Assembly: GCA_029215795.1 (NCBI GenBank)
Contig: JARDYH010000003.1
Coordinates: forward strand, 176,774,382 to 176,838,381
Length of the DNA: 64,000 nucleotides
Origin: Anniella stebbinsi
Taxonomy: Eukaryota; Chordata; Lepidosauria; Squamata; Anniellidae
Reading direction: 5' to 3'
Of the stretch, positions 1 to 10,780 are shown piece after piece (position 1 is the stretch's first letter; each line of letters starts with the position of its first letter). Below the pieces are notes generated by a model that did not search any database, was not told the DNA's origin, and worked only from the letters and a program-made list of their open reading frames with translations. Made by a program: the position numbers and the translations under genes.

Positions 1-1967
1 TACATTAGACATGTGCAATGACTCAACCCCCACCCCGGATCCCCACTTCAACTCAGACCCTGATTCAGCCGTTTGGAAAACATCCTGCTTCTGCTTGGAC
101 CAATTTGGAGTCTGTCCACTTCAGCTCAGTATCAAATCTGAGTGAAAGTTCAGAAAGCTGAGTCTTTATGTTTTTTTTTGTTTTTGAAGACTTGAGTGAG
201 GAGGAGAAGGAGAAAAACAAATCCTTTTGTCTGTTTGTATAAAGGCAAATACAGTGTTTAACTTCTCTTGCCTACCAAAGAGAATTCTCTTTAAAAAATT
301 CCCCAAGACATGCTCTGGGTGGAATAAAGAAGAGAAAGAAAGACACAGGATAGGGAAGGGAAATAGAAGTAAAAAAGAATGGTGATTGGAAATGAAGAGA
401 AGGTGAAAGAGAATTCCCCAGGCCAAGTGGCTCCTTACAGAGAGTTAGCACTTCATAGGAATTTAGGAGGCTGTGGAGGATTTATAAGGATTGCACATAC
501 TTAAATTAACTTTATGAGGTGACTGAGGGCTTTTTCTTGCTTTTTTTTAAACTGTAAAACCTATATAAAAGGTCTAGCAGTTCCTCCATCATGATGTTAC
601 ATAGTCATAACCCTGCTTTTGGAATAATCTGAGACCTGCAGCTACTGAAGAAAAATTAAAGTGGAGAGGGAGAAAAATGTCTGTGGAGGCTGATTGAATC
701 CTTTGCTGTGCTGAAGCTACTAAACTTCTGCAGAAGCGAAAGGTTCCCGTTTGGGGCAGTAAAATTGGGTGCTGTATGCAATCCCAGTATCTGACAGGGA
801 GCTCTTCCTGCCCTCCTCTCTCCCTCTTCAAAATGTATTTGCAAGCAAGTGCCCAACAGTGGGTATGTAAGAGCAGAGAAGTAGGGGGAGAGAGAAAAAA
901 ACAATAAGCAGACTGTGGAAGGAAAGGTGGCAGAGTCTCCTCTCTAATTTTAAAAACTCGAGCACTCCCTTTTGGTCTGCTAAGAGAGCAATCCTAAGGC
1001 CTCTTTAGTAACTGCAAGGCTACTGAGCTCAGAGGGAAGAAGCAGAATTGTATTAAGACAGATGATGGGGATTGGGGCTGCTCAGAAGATCCAGGGCATA
1101 GCTCAGAAGATCTGGGGCTGTGCCCGGGTAGGCCCATCCCTAACAACACCCCTGTAGCTGGGGCTAATGGGTACTGAAGTCAAAAACATCTGAAAGACAC
1201 CAGGTTGAGTAAGGCTGCTTTAGAGATTCTGGGTCCCAATTATACTCTCATACACAGAATATAAGTCGTGCTGTTTGGTAGCCTTGCTAGTAGCAGTGTT
1301 TGGGGCTTTTAGAGTTAGTGACCTGATAGTTACATTAAAAGGGGGAGGCAATGCTCCGGCAGATCCTTGGCTATGGGGAAATCTTAATTTCACAAGGGCA
1401 GGGGTCCTATTCAAGTTAAGGAAATAAAAGACAGGTCAGTAAGGAAAACTTATGCAGCTACATCTGGTTACCAGGAGGGTGTTGTGTCCAGTCCCAGCAC
1501 TGTGGAGTTATGTGGAGCAAAAGAATGAGGAAACTGGCTTGCTTTTCAGGCACTAGGATGGTACCACTTTGGACACAATTCCAATTTTGGTTGGTCATTC
1601 AGTCTATGTTGCACACAACCAATCTTGTGCCCCCTGGAATATAGTTCACATCCATTCCTGAGACAGCTAGTGATCACAACTGCAGGGTTAGTTTAATGGC
1701 CAGAAGCTACAAAGGGTAGAGAAGTGTGAGCCCGGAGTGGCCAAGAGCATCATTCGGTTCTAGGCCAGGAGAGGAATATGTGATAACATGGAAGGCTTGG
1801 TGCCTGTGGCTTAAATTAGTTTCTAACTAGTTGTCCCATTTAGATAGGCTTGTTATCAGTTCATTCTGTTTTGTATGTCCAGTTCAATGTGCTAGTATAA
1901 GTTTATGGCATAGACAAGGGTTGTGTAAACATGGAGAAGGAATTGGGCTATCTATCCATGCCTGGAC
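1..1967. other. Intergenic, no gene seen
   Basis: No conserved protein, RNA gene or clear repeat was recognised. The open frames are short and lack domain motifs. A TATAAAA-like string near 562 has no supporting promoter context. A small imperfect direct repeat (gctcagaagatc) occurs twice around 1078-1120. Confidence 0.5.
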
Positions 1968-2229
1968 TTTCTCCCATACAATCCACCCTGCACACTCAGG
2001 TCCTCTGGGAAGAATTGACTACAGTCAGCCAAAACTAAGCTGACAACTGTTACCCAGTTCTCTTCTGCCGCTCCGACTGTGGAATGTCCTGCTGGGAGAG
2101 ATTCGCCAACTTAACAGTCTTCCGGAATTTTAGAAAGCCATAAAGACTGATCTTTTCTGGCAGACCTACCCAGTCGAATTTTAAGAGTTTTATTGGTATT
2201 TTAATAGTGTATTAGTCTTTATATGTTTT
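1968..2229 (+). mobile_element. L2/CR1-like LINE 3' fragment, left part (split by an L1)
   Basis: This stretch closely matches 44938-45200 in the same window. Both share a block around 'cccatacaatccacc', then 'aagactgatct', then the 3' untranslated region. That related copy encodes the C-terminal end of a non-LTR reverse transcriptase ORF. The fragment breaks off at 2229, where the L1 tail begins, and resumes at 8069. The last 15 bases (2215-2229) are one copy of the L1 target duplication. Confidence 0.75.
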
Positions 2230-2357
2230 TTTTTTATTGTATAATTTTTATTAATTTTTCAACAAAACAAAACAAACATACACATAATACATAATATATA
2301 AACAAACTAACTCCCTCGACTACCCCCGTGCACCCCCCCCCCGAGACCTACTCACAT

Positions 2358-5300
2358 TCATCCATCATCCTTCCAGAATTTTAATGATTCTTTTGAAGGC
2401 GATTGTCCCTTTCCCGATCTTAAAACATATTCCAAAAAGGGAGTCCATATATCTCCAAAATCACTCTTACTGGACATTCCCCTCATTATTTTCATTTTAC
2501 ATGTCAACATATCATTCAATGCTATATCCCAAATTTCTTTATACCAATCTTCTATTTTATAACTTCGTTGCCCTTTCCAATTTTTAGCAATCATTATTCT
2601 AACGGGTGCCAGGAGGTTGTTTACCAATTCTCTATTAATTATATGCTTATTCCTACTATCCCATATTGCTAGTAGAGCTAACTTCGGGTTTAATTCCAAT
2701 TTACTTCCAATTATATCACTTATTTCTTTAAAAACCCTTTCCCAGAATTTTTGTACTTGTTCACAGCTCCACCACATATGAAAATAGGTCCCAACCTCCT
2801 GACATCCCCTCCAACAGTTCTTGGACACTTTTTTATCAATCTGGTGAAATCTTACAGGTGTTAGATACCATCTCCAAACTGTCTTATAATAGTTCTCCTT
2901 AATTCTAATTGACAATAATTTCAACATTCTTACATTCCATATCCTCCCCCAATTATCTTCATTGATTTTTTTCCCTTAGATCTTCTTCCCATACCTCTTT
3001 TATAACCTTAAGTGAGTCCTGAAATTCCTCCTCTATTAATATTTTATATATCTCGCTAGTGAGTCCTTTCTTAGCTCTGGCTTCATCTTTTTTTTCTATT
3101 TGTTCAATTAAATCTTCAAATCTGGTATTGTTTCTACATTTCTTATTTTTCATCCTCCATTCCTCTGTCCATTTTACCAGTTGCAAACTCTTGAACCATG
3201 CTATCTTTTGTCTTTTAAACAAATCTTTAATATGCTCACTATCCTTCATCTTTCCCATCCAATTCCTTAGCTTAAGAATATCTTGTTCTTTCAGTCTCAC
3301 TTCTATCTCTGATTTTAATGCTCTTGGGAAGTTTCCCACTACTACCACTGGGGCAAGCGGAGAATCCCCTGGTATCAACTTCCCCCTATACTTCTCCCAT
3401 ATCGATAATATATTTTCCAATAATGGGTTGTCCAGTACCTTCCATTCTTTCTTCTGCATTTTAGTAAAAAATATATTCCGCAATTTACATTCTATCTCTA
3501 CTGTTTGCGATTCCAACCGTTCCAAATCTTGCTCCCCTAAAATAGCATAAATAGCATATCTTAACTGATTAGCAATATAATAATTCTTAATATTAGGAAG
3601 TCCTAAACCTCCTTTCTTTTGAGTCTTATACCATAACCCCTTATTTATCCTAGCTCTTTTATCCCCGTTACAATATGCATTAATCATATTTTGCCAATTT
3701 TTAATCTCAGCTACTGAAATTCTAATAGGTAGCATTCTAAACAAAAAATTAACCTTAGGTAATATCTTCATTTTAATAACCGCTATTCTACCAAACCAAG
3801 AATGTTTTAATTTTCTATAAATCTGTAATTTCTCCCCTACCTCTTTTCTTAAGCTTACAAAATTAAGTTCCTCTATTCTTTCTAATTCTTTATCTATATT
3901 AACTCCTAAATATCTTATTATATTTTTATGTCTTAATCCTAACTTAGCTTTACATTTCTCCATCTCTTCCTTGTTATAGTTATACAACATCATTTCTGAC
4001 TTCCCCCAGTTAACTTGTAATCCTGTAATTTCCCCAAATTCTCTCAAATGTTTCTGAATCATCTCCCCACTTTCTAGGGGATCTTCTATTGTCAATAACG
4101 TATCATCCGCAAACATATTTACTTTTATCTTATATTTTCTTCCTATCCCCTTTAATCTTTCATCTTCCCTAATTACATTTGCTAAAATTTCTATAACTAT
4201 TGCAAATAAAATCGGTGAAAGTGGACATCCTTGCCTAGTTCCTCGAGCTAGTATTATTTGTTGCGTTAACCCATCATTAACCATTATTTCTGCTTTATTA
4301 TTTTTATACATCTGATTAATCACTCCCATAAATTTATGTCCAAACCCAAATGTTTTTAATATTATTTTTAACGCTGGCCATTCCACGCAATCAAAGGCTT
4401 TGAAAATATCTAAAGCTAATAATCCTGCTTTTAAGTTCCTTTTTTTATAATATTTATTATATTTATAACTCTCCCAATTAAATTCGGCATTTTCCTACCT
4501 AAAATAAATCCGCATTGATCATTTTTAATATATTTAAATATAAATGTACCCATTCTTTTAGCCATAATTGCTGAAAATATTTTTGCATCCTGATTTATTA
4601 AAGATATTGGTCTATATGACGCTGGATCTGTCAAGTCCTTGCCTGGCTTCTGTATTAAAACAACCAGGGACTGGTCCCACGATGGCGGGGTCATTCCTCC
4701 TTCTATTATATTATTAAATAATTTTTTTAATCTAAGTATTAAAATATCTTTAAATATTTTATAAAATTCCGGCCCCAAACCATCAATCCCCGGAGACTTA
4801 CCTCCTTTTAGTTTTCCAATAATTCCCTCAATTTCTTTGTCAGTAACCAAGGCTTCCATACACTCCCTATCTTGATCATCCAGTCTTATTTTCCAATTCC
4901 TTTCTACATATTCCCGAATCTTTTCTTGTGAAAGCGCCTCTGATGTATATAAATCTTTATAAAATTCCTGAAAAATACTTAATTTAACTTTCATTACATT
5001 ACATCTATTCCCTAACTTATCTCTTATTGTCCCTATCATATTCTTAGCCTTCTCTGACTGCGTGGATCTAGCCAGCAACCTGGAATTTCTATTACTATAT
5101 TCAAAAAAGTCTCTCTTTAAATATAATAAATTCTTTTGAACCTGTTCTATTTCTTCTTTCTCCAATTCCTTTTTTTTAGCCTGAATTAGGGCATATAACC
5201 GCTTATCTTTTGACTGTCTCAGTCTCTCCTCTAAACTCCTTATCTCTTCTTCAGCCTTTTTATTAAGTACTTCCTGTTGCTTTTTAAGTGTGGACATTTC

Positions 5301-6200
5301 CCTGATACAGATCCCTCTTATTACTGCTTTCATCGTATCCCATAATAATCCTTGCGAGTTAACTCCTTCTTCATTTATCTGCCATATTTCCTGCACTTCC
5401 TTTTTTAATTTATCCACTATGTTTTTATTTTTTAAAATTCTTCCGTCCAGTCTCCATCTCTTTGCTTGTTTATAATCCTTCTTTATCTTGATATCCATCA
5501 TCATTAGTGCATGGTCTGTGATCTTAATTACTCCAATATCACAATCTGTTAATTTAGGTACCATATTCTTTGATATAAAAATATAATCAATCCTTGAGTA
5601 ACTCTTAAATCTAGGTGAGTAAAAAGTATATTTTCTTTCTTGCCCTTTTACAACTCTCCATACATCCATTAATTCTTTCCTCTCCATTAATTTAGCTAAT
5701 TCTGTCTTACCCTCTCCTCTAATACCTATTATTATATTATCCCTGTCTTTCCCTTTATCTAGTACCATATTAAAATCTCCTGCCATCACAATATTCTTTT
5801 TCCCTAGATCTCCCACCATATTGAATACTTCTTTAAAAAAATCAATTTGTTTCCCATTTGGAGCATAGACATTTATCAGCACAAATTCTTCCTCTTCCAA
5901 CGTACAGTAAATTATAAGGATCCTTCCATTCTTATCTTTCTTTATACTTTGAATATTAATACCACATTTCTTCGATATTATTATTGCCACACCTCTCGCT
6001 TTAGAAGTACCAAATTACTTTTCATACACTCCAACTTCCCTCATTCGTAACTCATTAGCCCCCTCCTTTATCTGATGAGTTTCCTGCAAAAAAATTATAT
6101 CTATTTTTTTTCTTTTCAACAATGTTTCAATTCTTCGTCTTTTAACCACCGTTCCTAGCCCCTTAACATTTAGAGTTGCACATCTCAATCTATTCTCCAT
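2358..6200 (-). pseudogene. L1 ORF2 (endonuclease and reverse transcriptase), three lesions
   Basis: About 1,280 codons from the ATG at 6200. The apurinic-type endonuclease comes first, with QETH near 6085, GDFN near 5785, SRIDY near 5600 and a DHA box near 5508. The reverse transcriptase follows, with RGTRQGCPLSP near 4240 and catalytic FADD at 4102-4113. Near the C-terminus is a CX3CX7HX4C zinc-knuckle (2763-2816), the arrangement typical of L1. Lesions: an in-frame TAA at 6015-6017; a 1-nt shift at the 7-base A run (plus-strand T run 4440-4446), just before the FKAFD reverse transcriptase motif; and a 1-nt shift at another 7-base run (2966-2972). Otherwise the three large segments join without loss of conserved blocks. 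Length and domain order match complete L1 ORF2 proteins. Confidence 0.93.
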
Positions 6201-6424
6201 TTCTTACTTTCAACCACGTCATTAAATTGGTCTCGGTCAGTGATACACATACCCCCCCTCCCTTCCCCCCCCCACACCCCCATTTTTACCCCCCTCCTCA
6301 CCAGTCATCTGGGCACTGGTCCCAATTATTTTAGAAATCTTCAGGGGGGGGGGAACACAGCCCAACCCACAGAGCAAAGTCCGATCCTCCCCTCCTTTTT
6401 AACCCTTTCCCCACTAATCCCTTT

Positions 6425-7447
6425 TCATTGACTGGAACCTCCAACCGCTCCTTCTACTTGGTCTCTGGAACCTCCAACCGCTCCTACTACTTGGACTATT
6501 TCTCCCACATCATTGGCATCGATTATGCCCAACTTCTCCAGCAGCTCGATTCCCTGTTCGCACGATGTTATTCTTTCTTGCTTCCCTTGCCAGAAGAATC
6601 TCAAAAATACTGGGTATCCCCAGTTGTAGGTTATCGATTTCTTCCTCAATGCTGCTGTACAAATTTTGACGCTCTTCCTCCACTGCACGGTCTGCGTCGA
6701 TAAATCCTGATAGATTTCGATTGCTGTTGCTTGAATCTTTGGTTGAGCTTGTCGTCTAATTGCCTGCATAAATTTTTCTTTTTTATAATAATTTGCAAAT
6801 TTAACAATTATGTCCCTTGGAAGCACTCCTTTACACTTAGAACCAACTCTATGCACCCGTTCGAGATCAGCTTCAGCCCAAGACTCATCTGGAAGTTGTA
6901 CTCTTATCCATGTCAAAATTGTATCTCTTAAATCTTTTAAAGTCTCTCCTTCTTGTTCTGGATATTTTCTTATACGAATATTTGCCCGTCTATCCTGATC
7001 CTCCATAGCAATAAGGCGTAGTTCATGTTGAGACAGCTGGTCTTCCTGTTTCTTACAAACTCCCGCCAAAGCTCTAGTATCTGCCTGGAGCACTCCAACA
7101 TCCATCACCACTTGCTTTAATCCCGTCATAAGCTCAGTCTGCGTATCTGAAATGCGCTTCGCCAAGCGTTCTTCTAAACCAATCAGCATGTTTTTTATAT
7201 CATCCTTTAATTCATCCATTGGGTCTGGCTGCCCTCCTCTGGCTATCTTTGGAATTGCAGCTGGCTCTGAAATTTGTGACACAGAGCCCTTAACAGGAGA
7301 TTTCTTCCCAACCTGCTTATCTGGCATGTCTTGAAAATCCACACGGGCCAATCTATGCCACGATCGATCTGATCCTCGCTCTTTTGAGGGTCTTACCCAG
7401 GCGGGGGTGGGAATAGAGGGCTTCTGCCGTCTCTGCTTCTTACTCAT
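6425..7447 (-). CDS. L1 ORF1 protein (RNA-binding chaperone), intact 340 aa
   Basis: Open from ATG 7447 to the stop at 6425. It has a basic, low-complexity N-terminus (residues 1-70). A heptad-rich coiled-coil-like stretch follows (about residues 85-155), probably driving trimerisation. Next is an RRM-like core beginning at RRANIRI, with RVHR and PRDIIVKFANYYKKE, the hallmarks of L1 ORF1p. The C-terminal domain follows. The protein would coat L1 RNA in cytoplasmic ribonucleoprotein particles. Oddly, the C-terminus ends in an 11-residue tandem duplication (consensus GAVGGS), encoded by a 33-bp DNA repeat at about 6433-6498. Copy B's ORF1 lies at 54576-55335 and is broken. Confidence 0.9.
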   Translation of the reverse strand: MSKKQRRQKPSIPTPAWVRPSKERGSDRSWHRLARVDFQDMPDKQVGKKSPVKGSVSQISEPAAIPKIARGGQPDPMDELKDDIKNMLIGLEERLAKRISDTQTELMTGLKQVVMDVGVLQADTRALAGVCKKQEDQLSQHELRLIAMEDQDRRANIRIRKYPEQEGETLKDLRDTILTWIRVQLPDESWAEADLERVHRVGSKCKGVLPRDIIVKFANYYKKEKFMQAIRRQAQPKIQATAIEIYQDLSTQTVQWRKSVKICTAALRKKSITYNWGYPVFLRFFWQGKQERITSCEQGIELLEKLGIIDANDVGEIVQVVGAVGGSRDQVEGAVGGSSQ

Positions 7448-8053
7448 AAATTTCCCTCCTCCCCCTTCTGCCTGGAGACCCCTTACTCGTGTCTCTGCCT
7501 TGCAACCAAGACTTCAAATTCACTGGGAGTTAACTTTATTTCTTCTCAAACTCCCTCCAAGTATACTATAAATCAGGCTAGCTGCCAATTATAGTCCATA
7601 AATCAGTCCAGTAATGGCGTCTCGCTTCCTCCGTATACTTAGTCTCTCTTTTGCATCCAGCAGAAACAGCCAGCAGCCAGCAATTTCTTGCTGCTCTCAA
7701 ATCCCCCTTCAATGATTGTTCACTTCCAGTCAATATATAATGCCTTTTAATACTATAAGTCAAGCAAGCTGGGTTATATCTTCAATTATAAGTCCATAAA
7801 TTACCTCATTAATGGCGTCTCTCTTTCTCCGTTGTCCGAGGAATTTAGTTTCACTTTTACAGCCAACACAAGCAGGCAGCCTCCGGCAAGCTCTTGCCCA
7901 TTTCCACCTCACCCTCAATGATTATTCACTTCCAGTCAATATATCATGCCTTTTATTACTCTTCACGATAAGGAATTAGTGCTTAATTCAAAGCTTTTTT
8001 AGGGAGCTCAGAAGATCTGCGACCTCACTCCGACTCGATCATAGCCACGCCCC
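7448..8053 (-). promoter_or_regulatory. L1 copy A 5' UTR with two tandem monomers
   Basis: Two related units of about 198 bp lie head to tail. Each carries 'tccataaat...taatggcgtctc' (7595 and 7793), then 'caatgatt.ttcacttccagtcaatatat' and 'atgcctttta' (ends near 7750 and 7955). The remaining 100 bp (7956-8053) forms the extreme 5' end on the element strand. Tandem 5' monomers act as promoters in some mammalian L1 families. That role here is inferred. Confidence 0.7.
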
Positions 8054-8068
8054 GTCTTTATATGTTTT

Positions 8069-8178
8069 AAATCAGTTTTATGTATTTTATATCATTTGCT
8101 TTTAATGTTGTTGCCTGCCTCGATCCAGAGGGACAGTGGGTAAGAAATAAATATTACATTATTATTATTATTATTATT
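8069..8178 (+). mobile_element. L2/CR1-like LINE 3' end, right part of the split copy
   Basis: Continues the fragment that stops at 2229. It has the 3' sequence 'ttgcctgcctcgatccagagggac...gtaagaaataa' ending in a (TTA)n tail. The same end occurs at 45230-45335 ('ccacctcgatccggagggagaggcaggtaagaaataataa'). Confidence 0.8.
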
Positions 8179-9316
8179 TGTTTCTCCTGACAGGTATAAG
8201 AAAGCAGGGAACCTCCAAGAGGGTGCTGATCTGGGGCCATTCAATCCCCTTCTGGGCATTTGGGGGAGCAAAATGTGGAAACAACTTCAGCGCCTGGATA
8301 TTCCAGGACACTTTCCCTGGAATATTTATTTATTTACAAAAAGCCATAAATATACATGGCACTACAAAGAGCAAAACAATAAAACAACTCCCTGCCCAAA
8401 TGGCTTACAATCTAGAAATATAATTTAATAAAATGTTAAAAGTTAAAACTGAGAGGGAAGACAAGGGGTTATAGAGGGGACAAAATTAGAACCTGGTTTT
8501 CAAGGAGAGATACCAAAGGCTTTACCACTCCTTCTTCACTCACTTTTAAGAGATAACTTTATTGCTAACCTCGTTGCTTTCCAGGGTTTTCCGAGTAAAC
8601 TCTCCTGAGTTTCTCAGACCTGATTTGCGGCCATTTCCCTCTCTTTTAGGTTTTGACACAATTGCAATGCCGAACTGTCCAGTGTGGCCAGGTAAAGGGC
8701 TATGGGAACCTCTGGCAAAGATTGAGGGGTCTTTGAGGTCATTGGTGATGTGCTTGGTGAAGCTCCAACATTTCCTGGCTGCATTGCCAATGTATTCCCT
8801 TCCTCCATTACTTTTAAACAGTCCCTGATTTCCAGTGAGGAGGAAGCATCCTCCAGTTGGGAGCTAGTGGATGCAGGGACTGATGGAGTCTTGGTTTTTG
8901 TTATCAATAGTAAAGGAAGTGGATGTCCGCCCTCCCTCCATTTAATCTCTTTACCCATCACATTCCAAGAGAAGCAAGGGTTTGCTAAAGACAGTGATGG
9001 ACACTCAAAGCATTTTCCACCAAGTTACCTTTAAAAAGCTGGGGTTCTTCAAAATATTAATCCCCCATTCCCATTGGTGTGCAATTCTAGAATTATCACA
9101 ATTTAAAAAACAATAGAAGGATTATCCTACATTTACAAGGCAACAGGATGCACCTTTTTTAATTCAAAGGGTTTGATCTCTTCTTGTATGATCTATAATG
9201 ATTGCATGATTGTATAGTCAACACCAGTGGGGATGTTAAATAAGGCTAGCTCCCTCTAGTGGCAGGGTCAGTGCATGTTGCAGGGAAGGAGAGAGGACAT
9301 TGCCGAGCACTCTCAG
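8179..9316. other. Intergenic, possible LINE tail, no gene
   Basis: About 8325-8500 resembles the old LINE-derived 3' sequence also seen near 63300-63450 (cttacaatctagaaat versus cttatctaaaat), but too weakly to classify. A 115-codon minus-strand frame (8614-8961) shows no recognisable domain. Confidence 0.4.
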
Positions 9317-9671
9317 ACCCCTTCTACAAGAATTCGGTTTGACGCCTGGTTCTCCGATTATGCACATCTTCTCAGAAGCACTTTATGGTAAATGACTGTA
9401 CACAGGAGGTAATTGAGCGCACAACTGGTGTCCTTACCGGTTGTTTGAAATGCGCTTTAGAAGTAGTTAATGCAGAGAATCGCCTGTTCACATAGTTAAA
9501 ATGCGCTTTAACGGCCCGCAGCAAAATAAAACTCGCTATTTAACGCACATTCGATAATGCGCATAATTGGATAGATAACGCGCCTCAACTCCCGATTTGT
9601 GCTCCGCTCATGTAGAGGTAAAAAATTTAATGAGACTTGAAAGAGCTTTAAACCTCTCGTGTAGAGGCAGC
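9317..9671 (+). mobile_element. CpG-rich TIR element (MITE), copy 1
   Basis: Matches 18124-18476 over its whole length (355 versus 353 bp). The inverted ends contain 'cttctacaag' on the left and 'tgtagaggcagc' on the right. A 5-bp flank pair, ctcag/ctaag (4 of 5), is consistent with a target duplication. The inside repeats the motif aaatgcgcttta and the palindrome tgcgca. It encodes nothing recognisable. Confidence 0.75.
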
Positions 9672-9676
9672 CTAAG

Positions 9677-10090
9677 ACATTGGCATGGTGAAAGGAGAAT
9701 TGACTCAAATTTACCTCCCACAACTTGCCAATTCAAGGGGAGCTGGAAGTAGGAAGCCCCTCTTGGGCCTCGATGGCCTCATTGACCTAATGGCTCACTA
9801 GCTCCAGGAATGATGTGCTGTAGGGCCTCTTCAGCGCACATTTCAGGTGTATGGACAATGAAGAACAAAGAGCATTTTTTATTTTATTTTATTGGCAGTA
9901 GTGATCTGATGCTTGAAACTGGTCTGGGATCACTAGCACCTGGCAAGCAGCAGGAGATACAGTTTGAAAGAGCTCACCTTGGCAGCTTGTAAACCCACAC
10001 TTGAGTTAGGAGGGGTTGGCTTTAAGCCTGTAAGATTGCTGTAGATCAGGCAGGGAAAGCAATAAAGTTGTAGCCTAATATTTATTTCTT
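9677..10090. other. Intergenic, nothing recognised
   Basis: Unique-looking sequence without a gene. It contains an A/T-rich run near 9876-9893. Confidence 0.4.
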
Positions 10091-10097
10091 AATTTTA

Positions 10098-10440
10098 TTT
10101 ATTTATTTATTTCATTTATATCATGCCCTTTTTCCTCCAAGGAACCCAAGGTGGTATACATAATAATCCTCCTCTCCATTTTATCCTCACAACAAGAACC
10201 CTGTGAGGTAGGTTGGGCTGAGAGTCTGTGGCCCTTTCTACACCATAGGGGTGTAGAGGGAGGGAGATCCTCGAAGTACCTAATACACACCATCAGCGCA
10301 CAGGGACAGAGGGAGGGAGATCCCGGAAGTACCTAATACACACCATCTGCTCACAGGGATCAGCCTGGGGCCATTCCAGGCAAACAGCCTGGTGTGGAAA
10401 GGGCCTGTGAATGACCCAAAGTAACTCAGTGAGCTTCCAT
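10098..10440 (-). repeat. tRNA-derived SINE 3' part, split by a MITE
   Basis: On the minus strand the sequence carries the 3' half of the squamate SINE seen whole at 22045-22272: the cctcacagggtt-type block, 'ataaaatggagagg' and 'ccaccttgggttccttgg'. The SINE body resumes after the inserted MITE at 10406 ('gaatgacccaaagtaactcagtgagctt'). Confidence 0.65.
10231..10404. mobile_element. Short TIR MITE with 5-bp target duplication
   Basis: The inverted ends are gccctttctacacca and tggtgtggaaagggc (14 of 15 match). They are flanked by perfect ctgtg/ctgtg at 10226-10230 and 10405-10409. The host is a SINE whose flanking sequence rejoins once the MITE is removed. Inside is a 53-bp tandem duplication (10255-10307 and 10308-10360). 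The TCTACAC ends and 5-bp duplication link it to 22593-22721. Confidence 0.75.
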
Positions 10441-10780
10441 TATTTATTTAATTCTAATTAGGTCCCACACTTCATTTAAAAATAAATAAATCTCAATCCG
10501 GTTAACAATATTAATACAATCACATACAATAAACAATATTAAAACAATAAAATACAACACATCTAACAAAACCAATAACAGCCAGCAGAGGAAAACACAA
10601 CAGAGGTCTAGCCATATTCATCGGTCATTGATAAATGCCCTGGCAAATAGGTAAGTTGCAGCTTGCCTCTTGGGGGAGGGCATTTCAGAGTCAGGGTGCC
10701 GCTACAGAGAAGGCCCTAACTTGTGAAATCACCTAATGTACTTTCCCTAGTGGTGGGGCAAAGAGAAAGGCCTGTCCTCC
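10441..10780 (-). mobile_element. L2/CR1-like LINE 3' fragment
   Basis: On the minus strand this reads as the C-terminal ORF remnant and A-rich 3' UTR seen in other LINE copies of the window, including 'gagaaggccct' with 'ggagggcatttcagagtcagggtgcc' and '...acaataaaacaataaaatacaa'. No intact frame remains. Confidence 0.6.

Larger units (their letters stand above)
2230..8053 (-). mobile_element. Nearly full-length L1 (LINE-1) retrotransposon, copy A
   Basis: On the minus strand the order is 5' UTR (8053-7448), ORF1 (7447-6425), a 224-bp C-rich inter-ORF spacer, ORF2 (6200-2358), and a short 3' UTR ending in an A-rich tail (plus-strand T run near 2225-2236). A perfect 15-bp direct repeat, gtctttatatgtttt, flanks it at 2215-2229 and 8054-8068, as target-primed reverse transcription would leave. 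On the element's strand the target reads ttt/aaaaca, which fits the L1 endonuclease preference TT/AAAA. ORF1 is open. ORF2 has one premature stop and two frameshifts, so this copy as written is inactive but young. It sits inside an older L2/CR1-like copy. Confidence 0.93.

Noticed and set aside
540..600. TATAAAA box near 562 as a promoter
   Set aside because: AT-rich background with no downstream gene, initiator or CpG island.
3059..3550. 163-codon plus-strand frame across L1 copy A
   Set aside because: Antisense shadow of ORF2, which carries all the conserved motifs.
8614..8961. 115-codon minus-strand frame, considered as a transposase or gag remnant
   Set aside because: No recognisable catalytic or structural motif.
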